A stretch of 64,000 bases of DNA, taken from the NCBI GenBank assembly GCA_023213395.1, contig CM041465.1, forward strand, positions 58,101,741-58,165,740. Reading direction: 5' to 3'. The notes beneath the pieces are model-generated. The model did not search any database and was not told the DNA's origin. It saw only the letters and a program-made list of their open reading frames with translations. This stretch comes from Cycas panzhihuaensis (taxonomy: Eukaryota > Cycadophyta). The position numbers and the translations under genes are program-made. This document shows positions 33,395 to 44,441 of the stretch, one piece after another (within the stretch, counting starts at the first letter, position 1; every line of letters starts with the position of its first letter).

Positions 33395-34591
33395 TTGGAC
33401 CGCATGAAACGACAAAATTTTGTGAGAAAAGCAGAGTCATACCAATTGATAAAAGGGGAATTACACAAATTAGGACGAGATGAGGTACTATGTTGGTGCA
33501 TCAGGCCACACGAGGTCAACCAAATTATGGCCCAAGCACATGAAAGCGTAGTAGGAGGACACATGAGAAAGTTGGCGACATGGGGGAAGATCTTAATGTC
33601 AGGGTTCTGGTGGCCATCGATGTTCAAAGACGTAAGAAGATGGACCCAAGCATGTGGTTATTGCCAAAGGGTTAGGAAACCTAATTGGCAGGATTTCCAA
33701 CCCCTACACCCAATCTTACCTTTGGCACTGTTCGAGAAATGGTGGCTCGATTTCATTGGACCAATCAAACTGGCTGGCCGACGATCCCAAACCTGATTTA
33801 TCCTAGTGGCAACCTACTACATGACCAAATGGGTGAAAGCAAGGGCATTAAGGAAAGCAGGCTCAGAAAGTACAGCCTGATTCCTTTATGAAGTGATTAT
33901 TACACGATTTGAATGCCCATTAGAAATTGTAAGTGATCAAGGGGTCCATTTCCTTAACCAAACCATAGAGATATTAACATCGACCTTCATGATAAGCCAT
34001 CGGAAATCCATGCCATATTACCCAAGGGCAAATGGTCAAGCAAAAAGTTCAAATAAGATTATTGAGAATTGTTTGAGAAAGGTTTGCGACGTGGGAAGAT
34101 CCGACTCGGCCGAGAAACTTCCATCAGTACTATGGGCTTTCAGAACAACGTACAAGAGATCAACAAGGCAAACACCATTTTAACTAGTCTATGAAACAAA
34201 AGCCATTCTTCCTACAGAGTTTGAAATACCAAGCCTAAGAACAGCTATGCAGTGTCGATTAGACAACTTCCACTCCTTGCGACAACGATTGGAAGAGTTA
34301 GTAAGACTGGAAGAAAAGAGGTATATGGCGAAATGGTTACAAAGCATAGAAAAATGACGACAGAAGACATGGCACGATCGACATCTATGCAAGCCACAAT
34401 TTAAGGAAGGTGACCAAGTCCTTCTCTACGACAACAAGTTCATAATGCACCCCGGAAAGCTCAAAATGAGATGGTTAGGACCTTCTATTGCAGAACAAAT
34501 CTTTGAAAATGGGTCACAACTGCGGGAAATCGATGGACCATTGCTACCAACTCAAGTGAATGGTAGCCGACTTAAACCGTACGTCGATTAG
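33395..34591 (+). pseudogene. GY6 integrase
   Basis: Zinc-binding N-terminus (AHESVVGGHMRKLAT, then ACGYCQRVRKPN), core with WWLDFIGPIK (first Asp), a stop at 33796, EIVSDQGVHFLNQ (second Asp), and PRANGQAKSSNK. In the last, the catalytic Glu is Lys (34043-34045). FRTTYKRSTRQTPF follows, then after a stop the C-terminal block HDRHLCKPQFKEGDQVLLYD, LKMRWLGP and VNGSRLKPYVD ending at 34589-34591. Closest in spelling to GYr and GY7 integrases. Confidence 0.9.
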
Positions 34592-35261
34592 AAGGAATTA
34601 CTAGCCGGATCAGCTGGTTGTATCATAACATGTTGCGTGAAGTTTAGGCGAATCAGGCCGCCTTGATACCGGAATATGATCTAGTTCGGTATGGAAACAT
34701 AAAATTACAAAAAACGAGAAAAACAAGAAAAAGAACTGTAACTCATATTATATACATAAGCAATAGGAGAAATCATGAAAGGAAGGATATACTATGACAA
34801 GAAAAACCAAGAATGAAGAGGAATTATGTCAAAGAAATCAAAGTTTTCACACTTGTACCAGCAAAATACACTATACGTACCGGAAAAGTAGGCTACCACG
34901 TACACACAGTTAAAATAGCGAATAAGTGAATCAAATTACACTATATGTACCTAAAAAGTGCGATGTCGAGTACGCATAGAACAAAAGGTCAAATAAGACA
35001 AAAGTATATAATACGTACCTGCAAACATTCCTGCACGGTATGCAACGGAGAGAGGAGGATAATTCAACTCGAATTTTCAACGGCAAACAGCCAAGAGGAA
35101 CCCTTATGATCCGAGGAAGCATCAAGGCAAAATTTGGCACAGATTCTGAGGAATAATTTCAAGAAAACAGTAACCATTCCAAAAAGGTACGTACGTAGGG
35201 TTCGTATTTGTATTTCTTGGTTATTTCAGTCCTACTTCTAGGAATGCCATAGCAAGTGACC
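34592..35261 (+). other. GY6 spacer after integrase
   Basis: No coding signal. It contains variants of a motif acactatacgtacc (34868) and acactatatgtacc (34938), comparable with motifs at the same place in GYr. Confidence 0.4.
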
Positions 35262-36343
35262 ATGAGGATAGCAGGTCAAGAAACCTTCCTACGTAAGCTG
35301 AGGAAGGAGTTGGAGGGATTGCCTTCACAATTTAGGGTTAAAATCAAGCAGGCAGGTTGGGGGGAGTATATATACTATAACTCTCTCTATTATGACTAAG
35401 AACTCATGGAGAACATTTTAGTGGAACTCAAAAAGGACTTGAAGAAAGTAAGGCTAGACGCGGAAATAATCCACCTACTGACAAGACTCCCAAATGAGGG
35501 GGAAGTCCCCACAGCCACCAAAAGGTCAGAAGTGGACCGTGAGACCTAGTTGAAGGAATTTTGCCAGGAAAACACTCAATTAACCTCGGGAGGAATTCAG
35601 GTGGTAGACATAAAGGATGCCAGACTACAATGGGTAGCCAAGTCATAAATTCCAGATTTTTATCAAAAAGAAAGTACACATACATTCCAGGGGGAATGAT
35701 GCCAATATTACCAAAGATTCAGGATGGAGAGAGACTTAATTGGTCTGAATTCTTAGTAGTGAATATGGTACAGCAAATTTAGGAAGTGATGACACACCCC
35801 TTCCATCATCCCTCCTTGTTATTAGCTATCCTATTTTACCAATGTCTAGGTGTACAACTGGTAAAAACAACCATTCCTCCAAATGAACTGCTTATAAAAC
35901 AATGGGTGACTGAGTTTTTGGACAATACTCAGGACAAAGAATTGAAGAAAAGAATCCAAAAGGAAATGACAAAAGTTCTTAAATGGTTGCAACAAACCCC
36001 TGGGACGCCTATTCCACACTGTGCCAAACAAACCATCCAGAAAAGCAATAAAAGAAGAAAGGACGAGGAAGATCCTGAAGAGGAGGAAGACGTAGAGCCC
36101 TCACTTGAAGAATGGGCAGAATTCCCTCCTATAATGGAGACAGGAGAAACATCAACACCTCCTCCCACAGATGACAAATCATGTCAAAGCATTCAATTGA
36201 TCAAAGAGATAGAAGAAGCATACAAAGCAGAAATAGTGGCCCAACGAGAGAAAATTAAAGAAAAAGATGCAATAATAGCAACACTTACCCAAATTAATGA
36301 AGAGATCTTGGCTGCAAAGGACTCATTAGCAAGGCAGGGGTAA
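35262..36343 (+). pseudogene. GY6 extra ORF between integrase and 3' LTR
   Basis: Begins MRIAGQETFLRKLRKELEGL, with stops at 35398 and 35548, and continues in other frames: IIHLLTRLPNEGE, YIPGGMMPILPKIQDG, LNWSEFLVVNMVQQI, then the open 185-codon frame from 35786. That last frame has a short hydrophobic stretch (SLLLAILFYQCLGV), a Lys-rich segment, an acidic DEEDPEEEEDVEP segment, and a coiled-coil-like C-terminus EIEEAYKAEIVAQREKIKEK. The position is where some Athila-type elements carry an env-like ORF, but I see no signal peptide or clear C-terminal transmembrane anchor. Blocks such as L-P-N-x-G recall GY7 at 38770-39018. Function unknown. Confidence 0.6.
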
Positions 36344-36788
36344 CAGGAGCATCCTTGAGACAGAGAGGGGGAGGAATACCCCAAATTTTGAATTTTTTTG
36401 TTCAGCAAGGATGCTCAAACCAATCATGTTCACCCGGGATAGATGTTGGGACATATTTTGACACACTGGGCTATGTGGATACTAGAGGTAGGCTATGTAA
36501 CCATTGAGGTGTAGGTATGGGCTGTATGGAGGTACGTATGATGAGGAAAAGGGAAGAAATCATCATTCTAGGTATGTATGACAGGTACATACCTGAAAAG
36601 GTATGCAATACAGAATATATACCTTCTGGAGTATGCAAGTAAGCAGTAAGGGTACACACGACAGACCCTGATCAATGGATACCTGGGATGACGCCATTAG
36701 CACCTAAGGACATACATACAGACGTACGGATGGAAAAAGACAGTGATTAAGGAAACTAACCAGTGATTAACCAAGAGATACACACATG

Positions 36789-36793
36789 GTTGA
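36789..36793. repeat. GY7 target-site duplication, left copy (gttga)
   Basis: Identical to 44964-44968; the 5' LTR of GY6 shows the uninterrupted target as gctga at the same place. Confidence 0.9.
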
Positions 36794-37312
36794 TGTGTGG
36801 GCCTCAATCATGCTCAGACAATTGCAAAGAGAAAGACACACACTTTTAGGGTAAATCCATCCAGAATTAATTACTCAAATGGCACCGCGTCCGTCCTCTC
36901 ACAACCGGCCTTTGCCGCAATAACTGTAAAGGTTGCCTTACACGTGGCAGAATTCTCTTACATAGACATAAGCAAACTGAAGTACATACCGCACATTGCG
37001 GTTCTCCTCTTTTATACTCTTTTTAAGAACGTTACATACGCTTTTTTCACAAAATAAGTTACTTTCCTAACTGTCATGGTCCGCCACGCATTGCGGACCC
37101 CATTCCCTAGAATAGCGGTGTGTAGCTCCGCACCAATGTGTGACTGTAGCAACTCATGTGATCAGTAGCGACTGTAGTAGCTCCATAGCAACAATCAGAT
37201 GTAGCGCACTGTAGCTCCATAGCAACTGTAGCGGTCAGTAGCATCCGTAGCGACTGTAGCAGCGACTCCATAGCAGTCTTTTAGTGGTTGTAATGACAAA
37301 ATCAACCACACA
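36794..37312 (-). repeat. GY7 3' LTR
   Basis: 519 bp. Differences from the 5' copy cluster in GC-rich blocks. The left-to-right end half (37100-37290) is built of degenerate gtagcgact / gtagctcc words, which lie in U3 for this minus-strand element. Confidence 0.9.
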
Positions 37313-37422
37313 TCTTCCTCACACTGCTTTTGAACAAGTAGCATACTTGTTCATAAACAAAATAATTTTAACGCCTTTCTTGTATTTTTATTCGTTCACT
37401 ACAGATATACTCCATTTCTCGG

Positions 37423-39018
37423 TTACGCAATATGAGGAGGTATTTTTAATCCTTTCGTCTCAAATACTTGCACAACATTACAACATCGCATTGTATCTAG
37501 CTGTGGCAATGTTGGTTGTTCTCCTGATTTCAATTGGTCAATTTCCTGATTTAATTCCATATTGACCCTTTCCATTAATTCTAAGCGTTCTCGGAAAGCT
37601 TTACATTCCTTCCAAAGGTTCTTGCAACGTTCCGAATCTTCGTCTGATTTGATAATCCATGCTCCCAGTCGATGATAGACTGGTTGCATGTCTTCTGGAA
37701 TGTGTTTGTCGAACCTTCTCCGAAATTCTGCTACATGGGATCCGACTTCATGAATATCGTCCACCCAGTCTAATATGAACGCCTTCAAAGATTCCAATTT
37801 ATTTACTGTAATTTGATGAATCTGTTTTAATGATTCATCGGGTGGTTTTGCCTGGCTTTCTAATTCGGTAACTAATTGCCTAGTTACCTTTGCCAAAAAG
37901 GATGTCTTCCAAGTTGTGATGTCTTGTGCATCACATTCCATCGGATCCAACCCCTCCTCTAACGCATCCTTACTTGTATTAAATTCTACTTCCGGGGGTT
38001 GGTTATCCAAAATTTCTAAAATTTGTCGCCTTCTTTTCTCCCTTTCACGCTCTTCTTTTCCTTTCTGCTACAACTTCTTCCTCTATTGCAGCTTTCCGCT
38101 TCTTCTCTGCTGCCGCCAGCTTCTTCATCCGCTACTACTGCTGGTCCTTCATCCGCCACACTCACCGCCCGCCTATTACCGTCCTGTTACCTTATCTTCT
38201 TACCTCGTCTACTTTAGGCCTGTCCTGAAGCTGCTCCACATCTACTATTTCCACCACTGTGGCTGCGTCTTCAATCCTGGAACTTGTTCCAGGTTCCCAA
38301 TCCATCTTCTCCTTCCCCTTCGCCATCGCCGATTGCGAAATTCGGTGCTAGTTCACTTGCTTGGTACATTTTCTACCCAATCTAAAACTTGAACCTGCTC
38401 CCTTTTCCATTTTCCTACCGCTTCATTTGTCCAAGCGCTAGCGGGATTCGCTCATTCCATCGGGCACTCTTATACCAGGACACTGGTACAAGAGAATACC
38501 GCAAAATAGTTACATAATAGAACGGCGGCTTGCTTGCATTTTTAATAGCTTAGGGCATCCAAAGAACCTCTGCTTTTACAAACGCCGCCCAATTGAATAC
38601 TTTCCTTGCGCCACCTTGTTCAACATCGTTCGCAGTTACTTGGAGCATATGCATTTTTCTGAGTGAGAATGATCTTTGAGAAGATTAATTGAGCAAGAAA
38701 ACACTTGCCTGCATCTTCTATGCCTGCAATTCGAATTCCCGCTGATGTCGCATCACTACTTGCGCCCCATTATTCTTGCTTTGCCTCCTCACGCCGACAA
38801 AGATAGTATCCCCGCAATTCTGCTCCTTTATTTGGCAGACCAGTGGCTGCCGTGAGTACTTCTTCTGTAATTTGCACCATCTGTGGGTGCTTCGCTAGCA
38901 GGGGAAGTAAACGCTGCATAAACTCTTCCGCGTTCCCAAATATACCGATCGTCACACGAATCGATGTAACTCGCTGGCAGCAACCGTGTCGTCTGTCATC
39001 TTTCAAATGATCGTCCAT
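37423..39018 (-). pseudogene. GY7 extra ORF between integrase and 3' LTR
   Basis: Two readable parts on the minus strand. 39018-38770 carries VTIGIFGNAEEFMQRLLPLL, then EEVLTAATGLPNKGAEL. 38010-37423 is an open frame of 195 codons with WKTSFLAKVTRQLVTELESQ, FILDWVDDIHEVG, F-R-R-R-F-D-K-H-I-P-E-D-M and a coiled-coil-like end RERLELMERVNMELNQEIDQ. The middle (38100-38770) has stops in all frames. T-G-L-P-x-x-G recalls plant mobile-domain proteins, and the layout parallels the extra ORF of GY6. No known enzyme motif. Confidence 0.55.
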
Positions 39019-39019
39019 T

Positions 39020-39589
39020 CCTCGCGAATTCGACTGTCGTCGTTTTCGCGGACTAAAATTGGAAGCATCATTTTACATGACGAAATGTTGCCCCGCCTTG
39101 CTATTACACTACTATTTGTTACGGTCATGCGTCCCAGCTTTTTGAAACCCGGCGTCCAAACCCGATGGTATTAGTTATGGCTTCTGGACTTAAGGGCCTT
39201 GTCAAATCATATAATTACGATTTCCAACTTATTACAGCCGTGTTAATTATTCATCATGACATGAACTCATGCTGCCTTTTATATTCACCCGCCTTAACGC
39301 TCCCGTCACATCTTGGCGCCACGTCCCTTTCTTAATTCCATATCTTGCTTTAATGACGCCGCCACTACACACGTCCCGCCTTGATGTCGCCGCATTTCTT
39401 TGTCCTAATAATACGGTCTTTATCACGTCTGATGACGCATTGCTATCCTTGTCACATCCTCACAGCACAGCTACTGTCACGTTTTGATGACGCCGCAGCT
39501 GCACAATTGCTATCACGTCTCTGCTATGTTTGTCTAGCCTTCCTCCTGTTTCTTAATACTGATGGATTTACCCTTTTTTTTTTTTTTTT
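39020..39589 (-). other. GY7 spacer between integrase and extra ORF
   Basis: GC-richer than the surroundings, no coding signal. It includes a poly-T run of about 22 (39567-39588) and several cgtc/gccgc words. Confidence 0.4.
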
Positions 39590-40764
39590 TTACATTCTAT
39601 ATAGTTTCAGTCTGCTACCATTGACTAATTTAGTCAATGGTTGTCCATCTAACTGTTGCAACCTAACTGATCCATTTTCATAAATATTTTGAATTCTGTA
39701 TGGTCCTAACCATCTAATTTTCATTTTTCCTGGTTTAAATTTGAATTTACTATCATACAATAAGACCAAATCATTTACCTTAAATTCAGGTTCCTTGATG
39801 TGGCGATCATGCCATGCTTTCCGTCTTTTCTTTTCAATCCTTAATTCCCATAGTGCCCGTGCTCGGGTTTCATCCAGTTTCATCAATTTGGATCAACCAC
39901 TAGTCGAGGATGTTTGGGTCCTTCACGAGGTATTGGCCCACTCAGACTTCCTACTTGAAATTCAAGAGGAACCACAACTTCCAATCCATATACCAGTTGA
40001 AATGGTGTCTGTTTGTGAGATCGCTTCTTTACTGTTCTATCTACCCAAAGGACTGAATGCAATTTTTCCGCCCAATCGGTTCGTTGTCCATTGCATATTT
40101 TCATCAAAGCAATCTTCAAAATTTTATTCGTACTTTCTACCTGCCCATTTGCTCTGGGATAATATGGTGAAGATCGGCGATCTTTGAATAAAAATTCGTA
40201 GTTAGATATTTAATTGTGCGATTCGGAAGGCTCCTCCTTGATCGAGACCACGATTTCAACGAACAACCAAACCTAATAATAATAACTTCATATAAGAAGC
40301 GGTGTGCTTCTTGCATCACATTTTTCATTGGTTTTGCCTCACCATTTTGTCAAAAATCATGGCCACCAATATATACCTCGCATTCGTTTTTCTTCTTTGG
40401 TGGACTAATTGGTCCAACAAAATCTAATCCCACTTCTCAAATGGGGCTGGGCCAATATTGGATGAAGCGGCATAAAATTACGCTTTGAAGGTTTGCTGCT
40501 CTTTGGCGAGATATCACAAGTTTTACCCATTTTCTCGCATCCACGAGCGATTGTAGGCCACCATAACCTCGTCATCAACACTTTTACGCCGTGGCTTCTC
40601 CTCCATGATGCGTTGCGGCTATTCCTTCGTGTGCCTCTTTTCAAGAATGGCTCTACTTCATGTTGAAGTATGCACCTTAAAAATTCCATCGGTCCCAATT
40701 TATATAACATACCACCTATTAATTGGAGCGGAAAAGTTTTCTTAATAAAACTTTTCCTTTCCAC
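39590..40764 (-). pseudogene. GY7 integrase
   Basis: On the minus strand: F-I-K-K-T-F-P-L-Q-L-I-G-G-M-L-Y-K-L-G-P (40755-40680), LLMTRLWWPTIARGCEKMGK-like zinc region, FMPLHPILAQP, G-I-R-F-C-W-T-N for the first Asp block (frameshifted), then II-R-F-G-C at 40290. A decayed second Asp block and T-D-W-A-E-K-L-H-S-V-L-W-V-D-R-T follow. KQTPFQLVYGLEVVVPLEF and the C-terminus WHDRHIKEPEFKVNDLVLLYD with MKIRWLGPYRIQNIYENGSV end at 39593. The 98-codon C-terminal frame is intact; the core is broken by frameshifts. Confidence 0.88.
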
Positions 40765-40813
40765 TCTTCGACCCTTGGGGTGTTTGCCACTGGTTAAATA
40801 TTACGCAATCCCT

Positions 40814-41560
40814 TCATACCATCTTGTACACTTCTATGGAGAATAATTTATGATCTGGAAAATCATCAAAGACTCCCCAGTTTCTTCCCAAGTGATTACC
40901 TTGATCCGGCAAATATCTTGATGAAGTCTCGCTTGCCATCCGTGGAGGGTCTTCAATGCTTGAAGCTGTCTCGAGCGAGGACTTCTTGTTGTGGTTGATC
41001 TTTGTAGTTGAGGACATTCTATCCTCGTCTTCAATCTTTTCAATCTGCGAACCATCCGAACATTGAGGCAATACAACTTTTTTTCCTGCAGAATGCAAGG
41101 TAAAGGTCAATCTTCCCCAATCTTGTAAAGCCTTTGTTGCTAGCAACCACGGCCGCCTAGCGATCTTTGGATATGTTCTATTATGATCTTGCATTCGACA
41201 ACCGCAAAATCTAATTGAGCGTAATCCACATCACGGAATGTCTATTAAGGATCCTATGGGTCGAATCTGCAATTGGTTGGCTAACCGAATTGTATAATCT
41301 GGGGAAACCAACTTTGGCCGTCCCAAGGAAACCCAAGAGGATTCGAAGTACATTTACTCGACCCACCATCCACCTTGTTTACAAATCAAGGTTCCTAGCA
41401 ACATCATTGGGACCCGGGGGTCGATTGCATCCATTTTCGTTGTTCTCAATACTGGTTTTTCCATGTGATGCAGAAAATAACCAGCTTCCCACCATTTAAA
41501 AATCACAGAGATTGGAATAGATATACCTGATTCCATCAGCAATTCTTTTACCATTTGCAA
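40814..41560 (-). pseudogene. GY7 protease remnant joined to pre-integrase linker
   Basis: 41560-41100 holds decayed protease; its end motif is recognisable as R-R-P-W-L-L-A-T-K-A-L-Q-D-W-G near 41155. The same frame then runs 100 codons to FDDFPDHKLFSIEVYKMV, which in relatives lies after RNase H and before integrase. The RT/RNase H-coding stretch of about 1.7 kb expected between these is not there. Confidence 0.7.
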
Positions 41561-41589
41561 CTTTTGCCAGGGATTTTGCTCCTCATGTG

Positions 41590-42171
41590 CTAATGGTCTT
41601 CTCTGGTATACATTTCCTTTAAATCGATTAAACTTTGCATTTCCTCCAATTGTATTGTCCTTGTTGCCTCTTGTATTGCATCAACAGCTTCCTGCAATCT
41701 TCTTTTCTCTATCTCTGGATCTAGAAAATTTATTGTTTCTGTCAAGTTTGTGGCTTTTCCACTTCTAAATGCGCACCTATCTTGGCTTTTCCTTATCTGG
41801 AATTTTTGTAGCCAGATTCGAAGTTTGTACCTTAGAACCAGGATTATTTGGACAATTTGCCCATTCATGATCTGCTTTGGACCACATTCTTCACGGATAT
41901 AATCCTTTCCTTGTTTCTCCAATGGACAGTCTGTCCTAAAATGTCCCCATCTTGAACACAAGTGGCAACGCACTGGTTTTGTCTTCCCTTTGTATTGCTT
42001 AAAGGAAGAATTCTCCTTTTTCTGGTAAAAGGATTCTCTTGGTGGATTTCTGTAGTAACACTCCCATGTATTATGATGTTCTCTCCTCTGGATCTCACAC
42101 CATTTCTTCTCTCTTTGTTGATGTTCATTTCTGAAGTGACCTTGCTGTCCGCAAGGAGGTGGACACCACAC
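41590..42171 (-). pseudogene. GY7 gag zinc-knuckle region
   Basis: 194-codon frame. CHLCSRWGHFRTDC at about 41975-41930 is a complete CCHC knuckle, followed by E-E-C-G-P-K, where a second one seems to have decayed. The C-terminal part (ETINFLDPEIEKRRLQEAVD) is charged and helical. Overlaps upstream gag after a frameshift at about 42200. Confidence 0.8.
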
Positions 42172-42232
42172 ATTTTCTCGTGCTTTCCGCAGTTTTAACT
42201 TAGCTATTTCACTCCTTAATTTTTCAATCTCA

Positions 42233-42790
42233 TCATTCTTTGAATTTCGTGGTGGTACAATGGATGATGTTTGACAATTCCAATTCTTTTTTCAACTTCT
42301 CAATTTCTGGATTTATGGTCCATAAGGATGGTTGTCCTATATTATGGATTCCATTATATGCTGTCCTTGTCTGATTTTCAAATCGCAGTTCTAATTCTTT
42401 CACTTGCTCATAATTATTTAAGGGATGAAACATGATTTTTTCTTTTAAGTGTGGTAATAACCCTTGTACAAAATATTTAAGTGACAGCATTGGATTTATT
42501 GGGACCAAAGGATCCATTTTATTTAATATGATTCTCAGTCTACCATCAAAATCATTAACCGACTCACCTGGAACTTGTCTAATTTCTTCCAGGGCCTGGA
42601 ATACCGCCATCGGATCTCTTAATCTTTGGAATCTATCCAGAAATTTTGTTTGGACTGTTTCCCAACTGGGGTTCATTGCTGCAACATACTGGTACCATGC
42701 GATCGCTATTCCTCGCAATGTAGAAAAAAATCTGGCCTTAATTTCTTCTGGATCCTTGACTTTCTTGATTTTCAACATATTAGAAAACAA
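42233..42790 (-). pseudogene. gag: GY7 gag capsid domain
   Basis: 186 codons without a stop: IKARFFSTLRGIAIAWYQYV, SWETVQTKFLDRFQRL, RQVPGESVNDFDGRLRIILN, LKYFVQGLLPHLKEKIMFHP and a helical tail EIEKLKKELELS. This is the canonical retrotransposon gag pattern (L-x-G-x-A-x-x-W-Y, then F-x-x-R-F). Confidence 0.9.
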
Positions 42791-43401
42791 AGCGAGGTGA
42801 TCTCCGGGTCTCGAGCCATCAAGCGGAGATGTCCAAACATAGCATCATTACGCCACCACATATGGAGGAATTGCTTGACTTCCCCCACTTCCTTGCAACA
42901 TTGTTCTCGAGTGAAGAACACGGTCTTCTTTGGGTCAATTACATTCAATTCGTTCCCGTTACCTTCCTGCCTCAACGCTGCGCTTTCTGGGCTTTCGTCA
43001 ATAAATGATGACCCTGTGAACATGCGAGTCATTCTATATAATGGATTCAGTACATGAGAATGATCCTCTTTTACCTGAAGCATATAATAGTCCCAACCTG
43101 CTGCGGTGGTACTGTATATTTTTAATTTTAATAAATTTTCCTCCTTTGTCTCAAAACTGCCTGTTTGCTTATTTATCCTTTTCAAATCTTCTTGCACTGT
43201 TTTATTATCCTTAGGCAATTCTTCATTAATCAGTTTCTGTGAATTTTCAATTTCAAGTAGCCATTCTGTTTCTTTACTCAAGTGTTCTTCTTTTTGAATT
43301 TGCCAGTCTACTGATTGCTGGATTTTTAATGAATTTCCTACTTCTTCTGGCCTCAATTCTTTATGAATTTGCAGCAAATCACTTATCTCTACTTGGTGCA
43401 C
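42772..43401 (-). pseudogene. GY7 gag middle region (coiled-coil-like)
   Basis: An open frame of 209 codons upstream of the capsid domain. Rich in Glu, Lys, Gln and Leu with heptad-like spacing (WQIQKEEHLSKETEWLLEIE, LKRINKQTGSFETKEENLLK), then YSTTAAGWDYYMLQVKEDHS. It ends with a helical segment containing two adjacent Cys and W-W-R-N. No domain recognised; likely structural Gag. Confidence 0.65.
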
Positions 43402-43507
43402 CCCAATGGGTTTGTCGCCCTTCCTTTTTGTTTTCCAAAGAATCGCTTTGCTTCACCACAGCACAACCCTAACTGGTCCGCCCCTTCTTCATCTTTGTTG
43501 TACCAAG

Positions 43508-43735
43508 CAATTGTTCTTCTTGGCGCAACCGTAATTGGGTTCGCCGCCCTCCTCTATTTGGTTTACCAGCAATTGTTCTTCTTGGCGCAACCGTAATTGG
43601 GTTCGCCGCCCCTCCTCCTGCTGGTTTACCAGCAATTGTTCTTCCTGGCGCAACCCTAATTGGGTTCGCCGCCCCTCCTCCTGCTGGTTTACCAGCAATT
43701 GTTCTTCTTGGCGCAACCCTAATTGGGTTCGCCCA
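43508..43735. repeat. 63-bp tandem repeat in GY7 gag
   Basis: Units begin caattgttctt at 43508, 43571, 43634 and 43697 (about 3.6 copies). Period is a multiple of three, so the frame is preserved on the minus strand. Confidence 0.92.
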
Positions 43736-43875
43736 TCTTTTATCTGTTGTCCTAAGAACAAATCCCTTATTTCTTCCTGGCACAATCCTAATTGGGTTTG
43801 CTGCCCTAAAAATTTTTGAAATGTATCGACATTATCCCATACCTGACAATTTTGCAGGTCTCCTTTTTCTGCGTC

Positions 43876-44105
43876 GTTATCTTCCGCGCCTTTTTCTTCT
43901 GCAACTTTGTCTTCTGTGCTTTCGTCTTCCGCGGCTTTATCTTCCGCGCCTTTGTCTTCTACAACTTTGTCTTCCGTGCTTTCGTCTTCCGCGGCTTTAT
44001 CTTCCGCGCCTTTGTCTTCTGCGGCTTTATCTTCCGCGCCTTTATCTTCTACAACTTTGTCTTCTGTGCTTTCGTCTTCCGCACCTTTGTCTTCTGCGGC
44101 TTGAT
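43876..44105. repeat. 15-bp repeat with 60-bp higher order in GY7 gag
   Basis: Words gcctttgtcttct / gctttcgtcttcc / actttgtcttcc recur every 15 bases; blocks of four repeat as a 60-bp unit. In-frame on the minus strand. Confidence 0.9.
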
Positions 44106-44387
44106 TTTTGTTAAAAATTTTTCCGCTTCTTTCTTCCCTCAGTCGACTCGTGTCTTCCTGGGGCTCCTCGTCCTTATTACAATCTCTGGCGGTGGGTGCA
44201 GCTTTCCTCTTGCCTCCCCTTCCAACCTCGCTTTTCTACCGCGGTTTCTTTTCTATTATTTCTTTGGGTCTTCGCGCGCCCTCCTGGCTCTTCTCCGCAT
44301 CCCAGCGTCTACTTCTTTCGTCCCGAGTTTCTATCTTTTTCAACGAATTCACCCTAGGTGGCATGAGCGGCTTCAGGTCTTTATCTT

Positions 44388-44411
44388 TTCATTTTTTTTT
44401 TTTTTTTTTTT
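44388..44411. repeat. Poly-T tract
   Basis: About 22 consecutive T between the GY7 PBS and gag start; poly-A on the element sense strand. Confidence 0.85.
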
Positions 44412-44422
44412 CTGGTAGGAAA

Positions 44423-44440
44423 TCCGGCAACAGAACCAAT
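44423..44440 (-). other. GY7 primer binding site
   Basis: Minus strand ttggttctgttgccgga starts three bases after the LTR end. The shared core GTTGCC places it with the GY6 PBS, not the Met-tRNA type. Confidence 0.6.
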
Positions 44441-44441
44441 A

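Larger units (their letters stand above)
43469..44364 (-). pseudogene. GY7 gag N-terminal region built of repeats
   Basis: An ATG at 44364 (MPPRVNSLKKIETRDERSR) is followed by a basic stretch with a stop at about 44235. Then comes an acidic region of five-residue units of the type A-E-D-K-x / T-E-D-K-V (44105-43876), then D-T-F-Q-K-F-L-G-Q-Q. A Gln/Glu/Arg-rich region follows with units based on RQEEQLLVNQQEEGRRTQL (21 residues) from 43735 to 43508. The acidic and Gln-rich blocks are probably disordered or coiled-coil Gag extensions. Confidence 0.65.

Noticed and set aside
35786-36343. GY6 extra ORF considered as an envelope protein
   Set aside because: No signal peptide at a credible start, one weak hydrophobic stretch only, no C-terminal anchor; kept as unknown.
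43469-43785. Array of short direct repeats considered as CRISPR
   Set aside because: Units are contiguous 63-bp repeats without unique spacers, in-frame in gag, in a plant genome.
43816-44418. Plus-strand frame of 200 codons, Phe/Val-rich with repeats
   Set aside because: Reverse reading of the acidic repeat in GY7 gag; the minus strand fits the gag layout.
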